Source of the DNA: Embiotoca jacksoni
Taxonomy: Eukaryota; Chordata; Actinopteri; Embiotocidae
Reading direction: 5' to 3'
NCBI GenBank assembly: GCA_022577435.1
Contig: JAKOON010000009.1
Span: 10,995,911-11,059,910, forward strand
DNA: 64,000 bases
Position numbers and translations under genes: made by a program. Of this stretch, positions 10,136 to 20,904 are shown piece after piece. The notes beneath the pieces were generated by a model, which was not told the origin of the DNA, did no database searches, and was given only the letters and a program-made list of their open reading frames with translations. Position 1 is the first letter of the stretch. Each line of letters starts with the position of its first letter.

Positions 10136-10783
10136 TTGGGATGAGAGGGGCTGAATTTATGGCTTTCAGTTTAATGAAGTGAACAATGAGGTCACACTTA
10201 GAAAACCATCAAAAGAGAGGAGGGGGATGAAGAGAGTGAAGTACAGCATACACAAGCATGTGCGTCCATTAGGTCCGAAAGGGACAGTTTGCTGATTCAG
10301 TCAAACTTAAATTCAGTGTTGAGTGGTGAGCTACAATCCAATCTTACCAATCATTTCTAATAATAAATGATTTCAATAGATGATAGGTTTTCTTAAATAA
10401 ACAAGAACACCTCGACAGTGCAAGTAAATCAAACCGTGCTACGTGAACGCCACAAGAATAGAATGAGTTTTTTTGCACTCCAGCCAAGAGTTAGTTCAGA
10501 AGATCTGTTTGGGCAGTGAATATGAAGCTAAACATGTAGCCTGGTGTTGAAATTTGTAAAGCTAAAAAAAAAAGAAAGAAGGTAATTCTGAGGTAAAATT
10601 CTGAAGTTATTGTACATAAATCACATATGAAATTAAATTATTAGTTAAATAAATTAAGATTATGAAAAAGGGAAATGGTCATTTTATAGTGAAACAGGAG
10701 AGGACAGTCACAGTCCTAATACTTGTTATTAAAACAATTATTTAATGTCTCTGATAGTCCTAATTTCTGTTTAAGAGGTAAGA
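10136..10783. other. Unassigned AT-rich sequence
   Basis: No open frame or repeat family recognised. A short A-rich patch (10564-10580) is present. Confidence 0.6.
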
Positions 10784-11560
10784 GGCCTGTTCCTTGAAGA
10801 AGGTTCAATATACCTCGAATATATTTTCATTATGAGGCTTAATTAAGCCTCACAAACATAATCAAGGTAAGCAGTTGCATGAGTTGGATACCAACTTGAT
10901 AAATCAACCCAGGGTTTCCCAGTTTAGCTACGAGCATTCACATAAAAGTGGCAGAGTTTGCAGCACATGATAAATTATAACCATGGTCAAGTCTAGCAGC
11001 AGCCAAGCGACATAGTTTGCAATCAAAGAGTAAACTATATCATTAGAACGAATACAAATAAGTTAAACGCATAGTCCAGGCTAAAAGCAAACTAATAAGC
11101 TTATAATATCACGGCCCCTTCGTCGGGGCACAATTAGATCTGGCTATAATTATATTCCATTAGATTAATGTGTTGCTTAGATCTATTCCTATGACGTGTT
11201 AACAATTTTATCCTTATACTTTCAGCTATAGCCCAAGCGGTGTAAAATGGACCTTGGCAGCCATCATTATACAACAACATAATACATGCAACCTCTATCT
11301 CTCATGTAATATGAGTCAGAAAAAGCCAAAGAGTTCAACTGGTCTCTTAACACTCGGATCTCCTCAGAGTTTCTCTCACTATCCGCACACCAAGCTCCAC
11401 GGCATCTTCTGCAACTGATGATAAATATTTAAAGAGAATTGATTAATCAGTGGGCAATATTTGTATATGTTTTCCGTCGTCTTGAACACAACCTGCTCCG
11501 GGGCAAGTTGGGTGTGCAGCATAAGTTACTACATCAATGTATCCTAATAAGAAGTAAACC
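10784..11560 (-). mobile_element. PIF/Harbinger-like DNA transposon remnant
   Basis: The left end reads GGCCTGTTCCTTGAAGAAGG, close to the GGCCTGTTCCACGAAGCAGG start common in fish Harbinger-type elements. Inside lie CAACCCAGGGTTTCCCAG (about 10905) and GCAGCACATGATAAA, also familiar from those elements. The right part has ACCTGCTCCGGGGCA (about 11491), a typical subterminal motif, but I do not see a clean matching terminal repeat. The element therefore appears truncated or badly diverged. A broken transposase segment is read on the minus strand at 11290-11409. A perfect 20-bp palindrome lies at 10833-10852. Family assignment is from memory. Confidence 0.5.
11290..11409 (-). pseudogene. Harbinger-type transposase fragment, frameshifted
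   Basis: Read on the minus strand from 11409, the segment encodes EDAVELGVRIVRETLRR. After a one-base frameshift it continues RVLRDQLNSLAFSDSYYMRD. This fits the N-terminal region of HARBI1-like transposases of fish, where RRERVFRD is followed by a LAF/LAY...DEYL-type motif. The frameshift and downstream stops show it is dead. No catalytic DDE region is visible in the element, so only the leading part of the gene survives. It sits inside the Harbinger-like remnant, which supports the call. The match is short and made by eye; a translated search would settle it. Confidence 0.45.
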
Positions 11561-12141
11561 ACCTTAACCCTGAAAACCAAAGGTGTAACCTGAAGTTACA
11601 TTATTAAGACTACAGTGTCAAATACTCAAAAAAAACAACTAAAACAAAGACATAAAATCAATGCGTGGAGTGGGAATAAAAACATATAGTGAATGAATAA
11701 ATGGGTAGCTGGGTTTTAAATCTATTCAAGGCCTGCTATGTGATACTTTTTGGACAAATTAAATAACTGTTACCCTCAGAGGTAATGAGTCAAATCAACA
11801 GCACAATAGCTTAATTGTAAATTGCAACATATAAAGGCGCCATGGTTTGAGCAAATTGATAGAGTGTTAGTGGGAATACTAGCGTGTACACTGGAGAGTC
11901 TTCTTATTTTGCAGAGTTGGATACAAATGAAACGGGTTCTGATGATGTGCTGATGAACTCTGAATGTTGGAGTTGGAAGGTGATGAAAGAGTGAGCCAGA
12001 GTCTGGGTATGACCCAGTGGGTGAGCTCCTCATAGCCTGGTAGTGTTCTGGAGGATTTTCCTGCCTCCGCACTTGTGTGCTTTCTTTTCTGCTCATTGTT
12101 CAGACTCTTGTATGAAACTTTATATAACCGCAAAAAGGAAT
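11561..12141. other. Unassigned sequence
   Basis: Two overlapping minus-strand frames (11776-12096 and 11879-12133) have no recognisable motif and look like chance. No RNA gene or repeat family recognised. Confidence 0.55.
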
Positions 12142-12158
12142 GGGGGGGGGGGGGGGGG
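12142..12158. repeat. Poly-G run of 17
   Basis: Seventeen G in a row in otherwise AT-rich DNA. Such runs are unusual in vertebrates and error-prone in sequencing. Confidence 0.95.
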
Positions 12159-12889
12159 TTACTGCTCTCCAGAGACAGACGGGATCTACGTCTGAAAGAT
12201 AATCCTACAATTTAACTGAACATGTTATTCTTTCAGTATGATTTCTAATGTTGTGTTTTCAATTGTAGATTTAACATTTTGACATTGAAACAAGCAGCTA
12301 CTCAACATTATAACTGTGCTAGTGGCGATAACAAAGTTATTAGTATACTACTTAAGAATGAGGGTATAAAACTAAAACAGACAAATGTAAGTCCATGAAA
12401 ATACATATGAACATATAGTACCACGTCTTTTTCTCATTTTTTTAAATCAAGTGGCAGTGAGACGACTGTTTGCTCTATTGGAGGGTTTCTGGTCTGCATC
12501 ACATGGCCACAAATGTGTTGTGCAACAGATGTTGGTTCTCTTTGCTGCTTTTATGCTGGTTTGCTGGTGACCTTCAGTTCATTGGTCTTGAAAGTTTCTG
12601 TCTACAAGCTGATTGACTGGTTCCTCAGTATATGATGAAGGGGAGGTGTTGTGCTTGCAGCTGAGGATGAGGTGCAAAACGAAGGCTGCTGACTTGTAAC
12701 AGCAAAGATGTTTGAAAAGTTTGTGGTTAGATGACCATGCTAGAAATAGCAGGTTTTTTTTTTTCTTAACCCTTTGTGATTGCTCACTTTGAGGGAGCAG
12801 TTTGAAAGATATACTGCTGTGTTGCTGGCTGGCGTCCCTGGGGGGGTTGAGAAAATTGCTGGCTGGGCTGAGACTGTCAGGGCTCTTGG
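12159..12889. other. Unassigned sequence
   Basis: AT-rich. A 131-codon minus frame (12579-12974) extends into the next region without a known motif. Confidence 0.5.
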
Positions 12890-13085
12890 AACTTGTCCTT
12901 AATCTGTCTCCGTCCAAAGGTAACAAAATCTGCCAACCAACACCAGGGTCTACCAAAAGTCCTCTAATTGACACGCTGGATATATTTTGACTTTACTGGC
13001 AGGGAGCAGTGACTCCCAGGAGCAAGACCAGAAGAGAATTACTAAGTGTGCTTTCACAAATTTCAAACTATTGCTTTAAAGGTCA
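12890..13085 (-). repeat. Possible teleost dispersed repeat, diverged
   Basis: On the minus strand GGTTGGCAGATTTTGTTACC, then TTTGGACGGAGACAG, resembles a fish repeat that contains GGTTTTGGCAGATTT...ACCTTTGGACAGAGCCAGG. Near 13060 the + strand reads CAAACTATTGCTTTAAAGG, close to the CGAACTATTCCTTTAA wording that ends that repeat, but in the opposite relative orientation. Support is partial. Confidence 0.25.
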
Positions 13086-13365
13086 TTATTTCAACATTGG
13101 CTTTGGAGACTGGTATGAAAACGTAAACAAGCACAAAGTGTGTGTGCAAATTGGAGGCTGACGTTTGTAAGACTTGCCCAGGTCGTTGCCTTAACAGAAA
13201 AACTAAGCAGACTGCATACTGAGGAGACTCATTATAGGCATGTAAAGGCTAACCAACTGTGGGCTTCTTTGCTTTAGTGTCCTGGAATGAGTCACGCAGC
13301 AGCTCTCGAAAATTATACCCATGGTGCCATGGAAACCATATGACTTTCTATTTTGCCCTTTCCAG
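13086..13365. other. Unassigned sequence
   Basis: Nothing recognised. The last bases form a pyrimidine tract ending TTTTGCCCTTTCCAG, a good splice-acceptor look-alike. Confidence 0.5.
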
Positions 13366-13533
13366 ATGATGACCTGATGACATGTTACAGCAACCTCAAA
13401 GACATCAACATGTTGAGACGACCCGCACTTGAAAGATCAACAGGCACTGGACCTCAAGTTCCCTCGCAACAGACATGATGTCGTTATAGAACTGGGTGTC
13501 ACAGTATCAACAGCTCTGGTGTGGATTGTCACG
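13366..13533 (+). other. Weak non-coding exon candidate
   Basis: The 168-base interval is bounded by an acceptor-like CCCTTTCCAG and a donor-like ACG|GTGAGT at 13534. All three + frames contain stops, so it cannot be an internal coding exon. It could be a non-coding or UTR exon, or chance. Confidence 0.15.
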
Positions 13534-14764
13534 GTGAGTTTGCCAGATGGGTCCAATGCGTTTTTTCATCAGTGATAGTTTTTTATCAAAACACTAAATA
13601 CATTTTTAAAGAGGTGTTTAGTTGAGTTTTAAGCCTATTTGATCATAGATTAGATGAGGGGGTGTTGTATTAGAATGTTTTCATGTAAAAAAATATAATT
13701 TTCCCTACACATTTGTCTGAGGGATCTAACGTTAACTTCATTTAAGGTATTGTTGTTGTTTTTTTTTACCAATGATTTTGTTATTATTCTGTACCTTGGT
13801 GTATAACCTTAAATCATCATTTCTCGTACAGTTGCTGGAGCTCTATAAACATTTCCCCAATGACTCTGCTTTTGTTAATTTTTGCATTCACATACTGTAT
13901 ATCCGCCATATACTGTAGAAGCTGAAAAATAAATTCCTTTTTTATTTTGAAGAGCACACAGTGAATTGTTCTCCGCATTGGACTACTGTATCTGTGTCAG
14001 AGTCTTTGGAGAATTATCCAGAGATGGAGACAGAATAGATGTGTCAGAGTGGTGGAGTGGTCGCGATTGTGATAGGCAGAAAAGTAGCTGCTCACCAATA
14101 GAGAGGTAGAGTCATGTAGAGACAGAAACAGGCAGGTGCACAGTGTTCGGTGCTGCTGTTGGACAGCGATCTTAACCTGTTAATGCCACAGTAGACATAA
14201 TTGACCTAATTAGCTCACATCAGCACACCTCTGAGAATGACTGAATAAAATGAAGCACATTAAGAAATACAATTAAAATCAAATCTAATCAACGCCGCTC
14301 CATTCAGTTGTAAATGATATGTTGTCATGCGAGAGACAGACAAAAAGCGAGCGCATTAAACACAGGGGTAATCATGTAAGTTCCATATTATAGATTTGTG
14401 TATTTCGGAGCTCTGCAAACAAAACTTTCAGCTTTTCCTGAGGACACTCCTGGGAACCTGGTTGAGGAGCCTTAAGGCATCGTGCTACAATGTTCACATA
14501 TACCTGAAATATTCTCAAAGTCAAGATTGTGCCTGCTGTTATGCAAGCTGCCACTCAATGCATCCTTCTAAACATAGCACAGACATCCTCGCATCAAGCT
14601 CAGGCTATGATAACCGGAAAAAAGGCAATAGTGAAAGGTGAAGTGTGTCATAAATAGGACACGAAAGAGGAACCAGGGCACAGGAAATCTATTGAAGGGA
14701 TGTAATTCCTTACTTCAGTTCATACTACTGCACAAAGAAAATATTAAGTGAAGAGATGGAGGTC
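13534..14764. other. Unassigned AT-rich sequence
   Basis: The stretch at 14165-14330 is rich in TTAAT, AATTAG and similar homeodomain-type words and might be a conserved non-coding element, but that needs cross-species alignment. The short frames here have no recognised motif. Confidence 0.5.
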
Positions 14765-14935
14765 TAGGGTGACAGGGAGGAGTCATATGGGCAAGGTGAG
14801 CTAGTGGTTTCAGATACCATCCAATTACTCAAAGGTCACGTGTTTGATCACAGAAAAAGCCACAGAGTGTCTATCAGCAACCATGTATCATGTCAATGGT
14901 CCTTGAGATAGACACTGTATGCCAACCTGCTCACT
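14765..14935 (+). mobile_element. tRNA-derived SINE remnant
   Basis: GTGAGCTAGTGGTT at 14797-14810 resembles a tRNA A box (TGGCTCAGTGGTT), and AGGTCACGTGTTTGATCAC at 14832-14850 resembles a B box (GGTCGCGTGTTCGATTCC). The spacing is right for an RNA polymerase III promoter. A later phrase, TGGTCCTTGAGATAGACAC, matches the tail wording GTCCTTGGGCAAGACAC found in fish tRNA-like SINEs. Both boxes carry mismatches, so it is an old inactive copy. Confidence 0.5.
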
Positions 14936-16795
14936 CAGTTCAAGTTTATGAATGGTAAACACCACAATATACCCTGTACATCAATCAAACTTAGATCATA
15001 AAAAGGGACAAGCTCCATTATTGAAGTGATGAAATCATGTGAAAGCAGATCAAAATCTCTCAAAACACATGGCTTCTGTGCAAAAAGGCAGAAAAATTCA
15101 ATAAAGAATATATAAGACAAAATAAGAACCCTGCAGTCATCTGTAAGGAGGTTACATACCTCCCTAAATCCAGTGTTTCTTCACATAATGTACCTTTCTC
15201 AGAGAGCTATTCCTTATTAGAGCAGCCGTCTGAGTTAAATGCTGGTTATCATAGTAATCAAATATGGCTAAATGTGCCAGAAAAAGGTGTTTGATGTCTC
15301 ACTTCGAGAGCTTGAGGGCTTGCTGATCTTAAGTGCACCTATAGATATTTGGTCAGGAGAGCAATAATGTGCTCCACACTAAGAGCCCTTTTCAGCCCTG
15401 TGAAAATGAAGATAGCTTCTCAGTTTCAATTAATATCACTTAGTCAAACTAAATAAATTACTTTTTAGCACCCTGAGTCACAGGCAGACACTTTATCCAG
15501 CTCTGAAAATGTAAAATATAGAGCAAATGTTCCAGGTTTCAGATGACTAAGAACATAAAAAAGAGAAAGACAGTTACATTGTTATATTTTGTGCGTTTTT
15601 GTCCTTAAATTTAGAGGAATAAATCAGACCGCCATCTGAAGAAGTGTGAAATACAAGTACAGTGAAGCTGTGCAGTTCTGAATTTTACTTGAATTTTCAA
15701 ACTAGTGGGGAAACAGTGGTTCAGTTGATGTAAGGGTTTCATTTCTACTGTATGTTCAAGATGCAAAAATGGATGAGATATGTTGAGAATAAGAGAGACA
15801 AAAGACAGCAAGGGGATGGAGCAGAACATTGAAGGGGAAAAGAAAGACGGTTGAAGGCAGTCTCCGACTGAAAGGTCAGGTCTTCCTGCTGCAGTTAATA
15901 TTTCACTTTTTATCTTCAGAAACAGAGACAGACAGACCGAAGTCAGATGACAGGTAACAGATTTTGCCAGTTATCATTCAATAAAAGTGCTTGTGTTAAG
16001 GTAGGGAGACATCTGTGCAGGATGAAGTCAATTAGTTCCCAGTGATTCTGGAGCCAAAAATGCACTTCCTCTCTTTTCCATCTTTTCACACACCTGTCTA
16101 ATGGTCTGCTGGTTACAAAGTGTACAGTCCCTAAGGGGTTCAATCCAGTCTATCATTTCCACAGAGGGTTGATATGTAATTTTACAGTAGTTTAAGTGTT
16201 GCATTTGATGTACTTCAGATCAGGAGCATGGTGGGAGGAAAGTTTTACGACCTCCCACAGTTTAGTGGGACGAGAGGATGTGTTGTTCTGCATTGGCTGT
16301 ATTGTGCACCTGGCAATAAAAGAGAGAAGGTGTTGGACTGGCTGACTAATACCAATGTGCAGTAACTGCTAGTCATATTTGAACAGGGAGTGTTGGCACT
16401 GGTTAAAATGTTCATTGCTCCAGACTTGAGAGTGGCTATGTATCCTGAATTGAAGAAAAGGTTTGCCTCGTGAGCTCTCTTGTTTTTGTCAGCTAGCTGG
16501 CAGTTTCCAGCTGACTTTGCCCCGTGTGAAAACCCACATGTAAATGTAAGTCATCATTGAAAGTGTTAACACTGATTATTATTGAACATCGGAAGGATTT
16601 TCAATCATGAATTTTCAGCACTTGCATGTAAAAGTACTCAAAGTACTTCACAATTGAGGATTCAATTAAAAAAAAAAAAAATCACTACTAACATGAAAGT
16701 AAATTGAAATAATGATAAATCAATTGTAGACAAGTATTTAAAATGCAGCCTATTAATCTGCCTTTTATTTCAATGTTACACATTACTGTTTAGAT
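14936..16795. other. Unassigned AT-rich sequence
   Basis: Nearly 1.9 kb without a recognised gene or repeat apart from an A run at about 16669-16681. Short minus-strand frames at 14935, 15611 and 15943 have no family features. Confidence 0.6.
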
Positions 16796-16817
16796 TTTTT
16801 TTTTTTTTTTTTTTTTT
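16796..16817. repeat. Poly-T run
   Basis: About 22 T in an AT-rich context. Confidence 0.9.
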
Positions 16818-17335
16818 AAAATAACAGTAAAATTCTTAAAAGACCTAAACAATGATTAACGCCATTATTACATTTCTCGCCTTTAATTTTACCTATTCAA
16901 TATTGTATCACCTGCAACTGTCTGTAAAACTTGTGTGTATGCCTGGTCAGCAGTAGTACAAGTATTTACACTCTTATTTTATAGATATGCTGATGATGTG
17001 TGGGATTTCTGCATATTGTTTCTGGATTATTTATAAATTTGGCCCAGGATGTTGCTACACAATACTCAATCTATAAGAATGCATAAAGTATGAGTTGATA
17101 CATGTTTCTTCTGTAAAATCAAAAATCGAACAACTGCAGTTGCCAAATAAATGGAGGGGAATAAAAAGTACAATATGTTATTTTACCTTGCATCCCAATT
17201 CAAGTCAGTAGACTCCCCCTCTCAAGATTTAAAAAAAATGCATTGTATTGGGTCAATGGCTTACCATGAGATAAAATGCTCGGTACAGGCATTGGACATG
17301 AATGCATTCTACGCAAATCTGAAGAGATGGAGAAT
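16818..17335. other. Unassigned AT-rich sequence
   Basis: Nothing recognised. Confidence 0.6.
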
Positions 17336-17530
17336 AGTTCAATTAAATTTAATTCAATTCAGTTGTATTTATAAAAGGTCAAAGGTTCTTGCATCAGAAC
17401 CTTATAGAGAAAAACCCAACAAATCCCACATGAGCGGCAGCTGGAAGGAAAAAGTCCATTCGAATAGGAAGAAACTGCCAAAAGAACCAGACTCAGCGTT
17501 GGGTCTTGGGTCTTGCAGGTCTTGGGATGC
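17336..17530 (+). repeat. Copy of the AATTCAATTCA...AGAAACC teleost repeat
   Basis: The order of phrases AATTCAATTCAGTTGTATTT, AGAGAAAAACCCAACAAATC, CTGGAAGGAAAAAGTCC, GAATAGGAAGAAACTGCC and AGAACCAGACTCAG matches a very abundant fish repeat of the form AATTCAATTTTATTTATA...GAAAACCCAACAATC...GGAAGGAAAAACTCCC...GGAAGAAACC...AGAACCAGGCTCAG. The 138-codon frame at 17151-17567 is an artefact of this repeat. The segment AGGTCAAAGGTTC (17376-17388) resembles a nuclear-receptor DR1 site. Confidence 0.75.
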
Positions 17531-19064
17531 ACCAGTGTTCAGAGGTTATGCTCTAAAAGTAGTTTGATTCAGTTTGATTCCAAACTGAATAAAAGCAGCT
17601 TCTTTTAAAAGATGTCACAGAGGGTATAGAGACTATAAACATTCTGGCAGCAGCACCACTGTGGTACCAACTGGCTGTTTTAAACTAGTACCCTCCTGCT
17701 AAGCCTTCAGAGAAAACCTCTCAAAACAGGCACCACTGACTTTACAAAGCAATCTTACACCTGCCAGTACATGAGGGAGGGCAGGGGTTGGTGCACCAGA
17801 GACAAAGACACCGAGTGTAATACTACAGACGGCCCTACTGCTGAGGCATCGACTTGGCAGTGTCTGAGAACTGCTGAGGAGTGCCAGTTAAACCAGGTAA
17901 GGTACATCATAAAACATTAATTTATGTTAACATTGAACATATTAATTATCATCTACCTATTTCTATGGTGAATTCAGACCCATTTTATTTACTAATCATC
18001 AGTTATGGCCATACCAAGCCATCTTATAGGGAATTTGGACAGACAACCAATTTTACTGGATTTAGGAACAAGCATTCTAAAAAAAAACACAAGTCCTCAA
18101 GTATCCTGAAAGCTTTCCACTTGAAAAAGAAACCAATTTCCTTACATTTTTTGGGGTTGTTTTTCTAAAGTCTACATGCTTAAGAAAACCTAAAGTGGAA
18201 GGTTCACTTATCAGCTGTCATAAACTGTATCTGCATGCATGGTTGGCTTTTGGCATTGAATGCAAGTTGTCTCCTATATTTTTCTCCAGCCCTCTTCTAA
18301 TTCATGCCTTTGACCCCTCACCAAGGAATGCTGTGATCAGTTTTGGCCTGGAGTTTATAAACAGCTCATATTATCTGCTTCCAGTGTTTGTGCCTTTTAC
18401 TCAGTGTAATATTGTATTGCTTGTTTTACATGCAAGCTCATGTTTCAAAGATGTTCTGAAAGTCCAGACACGTATGGAAACCCCATAAAGGTGGTTGTAG
18501 AGGTCAACCAGCTTTCAAATCCCACTCTAGTGGGATGTTTAATACGGAAAACCTGAGCTGATTATAATTTCACAGCTATGTATTCCTAAATATAACACCA
18601 ATACACAAGAAACCCAATATTCATTCAATTAGGTTTTGTTTTCTGTTCATCTCTCTCCATCATCTTTCTTTTGCCTTGGTCAAGGCCAACTGAATTTTTT
18701 TTTTTTTTTAGAGCTTTAAATTAGGAGTACAAGTAGTTTACATGCATATCTGTCTAAAATCATATTGTTGTTTTTGCAAAGAAGTAATACATTCTAAAGG
18801 TGTGGATGCTTCACACAGAAATTCCATCCTGACAGCACAGAAGATCTACAAATTCACCACAATTTCTAGATTGACACACCAGGGTATTGTCACTGTATCT
18901 GTGATAAATGTAAAATATGGACACAATTGCCCTTTCTGCTCCTGAGTTATGGTGTTAAACAATAGGCAGAAAGGAATAATAATAATGTTATCATTTTAGA
19001 TATTTCTGTGAAATGTTGTCACATGAAATATTGATTTATGGCCACAGATGTGTTTTGTGAGGTT
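17531..19064. other. Unassigned sequence
   Basis: A direct repeat of TTTGATTCAG occurs at about 17564-17580, and a T run at 18696-18709. Frames of 95-97 codons at 17881 and 18195 show no family features. Confidence 0.55.
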
Positions 19065-20070
19065 GCAATTATCTTTGACCAAAATTTCTAATCAGTTCAT
19101 ACTTGAGTCCCAGTAAATGTCAGTACAAAATTTTAAGAAATTCTACGAATATGTTCCTGAGATATCATGTTGACAAGAATGGGACTGACTGACAGGACGG
19201 ATGAAAGCTTGTATTGAACTTGACCTCTGATCACCAACATATATTCACTTCATCCTTGAGTCTCGGTTATTGTTTGTGCTAAATTTGAAGAAGGTCCCTC
19301 AAAGCATTTGTTAAATATTGCATTAACAAGAATGGGATAGATGTGAGATCACAGTAATCATGATCTCTGACCTTAGACCACCAAAATCAAATCACTATAT
19401 TTTTGAGAACCAGTGAATATTGGTGCCAAATTTGAAGATATTCCCTTCAGACGTTCCCCAGATATCGTGCACACAATTATTTGCTGATGTGAGGTGACAG
19501 TGATTTTGACCTTTGACCCCCAAAATCTAAACAGTTTATCCTCAAGCCAAGTAAATATTTGTTCCAAATTTGAAAATGAATTATCTGAAGGCATTCCTGA
19601 GATATTGCGTTTACAAGCAAGGCTTTGACCACCAAAATAGTTGGTACCAAGAGAATAATTTTCCCAAAGTTGAAGAAATTCCCTTAAGGTGATCTTGAGA
19701 TATCACGTTCACTAGAACAGGGCAGCAGGTGAGAGGGGCATGAGGTCACAGTGACCTTGAACTTTGACCACCAAACTTTAATCAGTCCATTCTTGAGGCC
19801 ATGTGAACGGTTGTCCCACATTTAAGGAAATTCCCTCAAGGCGTTCCTGAGATAGTATGGTCAAGAAAATGGGTGAATGTTGGGTCACAGTGAACCTGAC
19901 CATTGACTCATCAAATCTAATCAGTTCATCCTTGGTACCAAGTGAAAAAAATCTTTGCCAAGTTTGAAGAAATTTCAAAGCATTCTTGAGATATTGGGAC
20001 AGATGGACTGACAACCCGAAAACATAATGCCTCCGACTATGGCTATCACCGGCGCAGAGGCATACAAATG
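19065..20070 (+). repeat. Tandem 120-150 bp teleost repeat, about seven copies
   Basis: Each unit carries the same ordered phrases: TTTGACCACCAAAAT, TCTAATCAGTTCATCCTTGA, CCAAATTTGAAGAAATTCCC, GGCGTTCCTGAGATAT, then an AAGAATGGG...GAGGTCACAGTGA block. Unit starts fall near 19071, 19216, 19361, 19503, 19623, 19754 and 19893. The last copy ends in a palindromic cap, ATGCCTCCG...CGCAGAGGCAT (20027-20063), which I know from other fish copies of this family. Units are well diverged from each other. The minus-strand frames at 19373-19594 and 19778-20080 are readings of this array. One unit holds an exact TGACCTTTGACC (19507-19518). Confidence 0.85.
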
Positions 20071-20857
20071 TAGATAACAAAGGTCAGAGCCTTCGGTTAA
20101 TGAATGCAAGTGAAAGGAAAACTATATTTTAAGAACAGTACAACACTTGAGGTTGCACGAATGCTTGACTGATCGAGCTGAAGCTCAAGCCTGCACACAG
20201 CTTGTGCAGACAGCAACATTTTCTGAAATGAAGGCGTTTTTGTTCAGAAAATAAAATGTTGCTGATTCACATCCAGTAAGACAAACCCTTCGGGGGGGAA
20301 GAGTTCTTTTCTGCAGTGGTCAAAACCAGAAACCTCAAGGCTCTTGAATATTATAGTGAAGATCAGTGGCAAATGTTTCTGAGAGTGCAGAGGTGGAGAC
20401 AGCTTTTATAAGTCATTTGTAAGATATCAAAAAATTTGCAGGGGAGGATTTTTGGAAAGTATTTCCTATTGCTTTGTTGGATGTTGGTTTAGAAACAACT
20501 ATCTGCTGAGCATGTGAAGGGGTAGACAGAAACACTAGACCCAATGTAGAGCATCATCTAATCTGAGACAGAAGCCCAGCATAAAATGAAATTGTAGGTT
20601 TAATGTTGCTGGCATAAAAGAAAAGATGGACTGAGGACATTACACAAGGAAAATCAACTGTATATTTCAAAATATGGCAATAGGGAACTTCTACTTCTTC
20701 CATATTCATTTATCTAATTGAATACCTGTCAAAATACTTTAACATGCATGCATTGCCAGTATGTGCCTTTAATACACATGCTGTTCATTATATTGTTGAG
20801 ATTATTATACCTGGCTTCTAGATAATACACTATGGCTTTAGAGAAAAAAGTGTGCGT

Positions 20858-20858
<1 letters not shown>
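20071..20858. other. Unassigned sequence
   Basis: AT-rich, with one seven-base G run near 20293. No gene or repeat family recognised. Confidence 0.6.

Positions 20859-20903
<45 letters not shown>
20859..20903. repeat. (CA)n microsatellite, about 22 units
   Basis: Uninterrupted CA units, preceded by GTGTGCGTG. Confidence 0.97.

Positions 20904-20904
<1 letters not shown>

Noticed and set aside
17151..17567. 138-codon + frame as a gene
   Set aside because: It overlaps a recognised abundant teleost repeat and has no domain.
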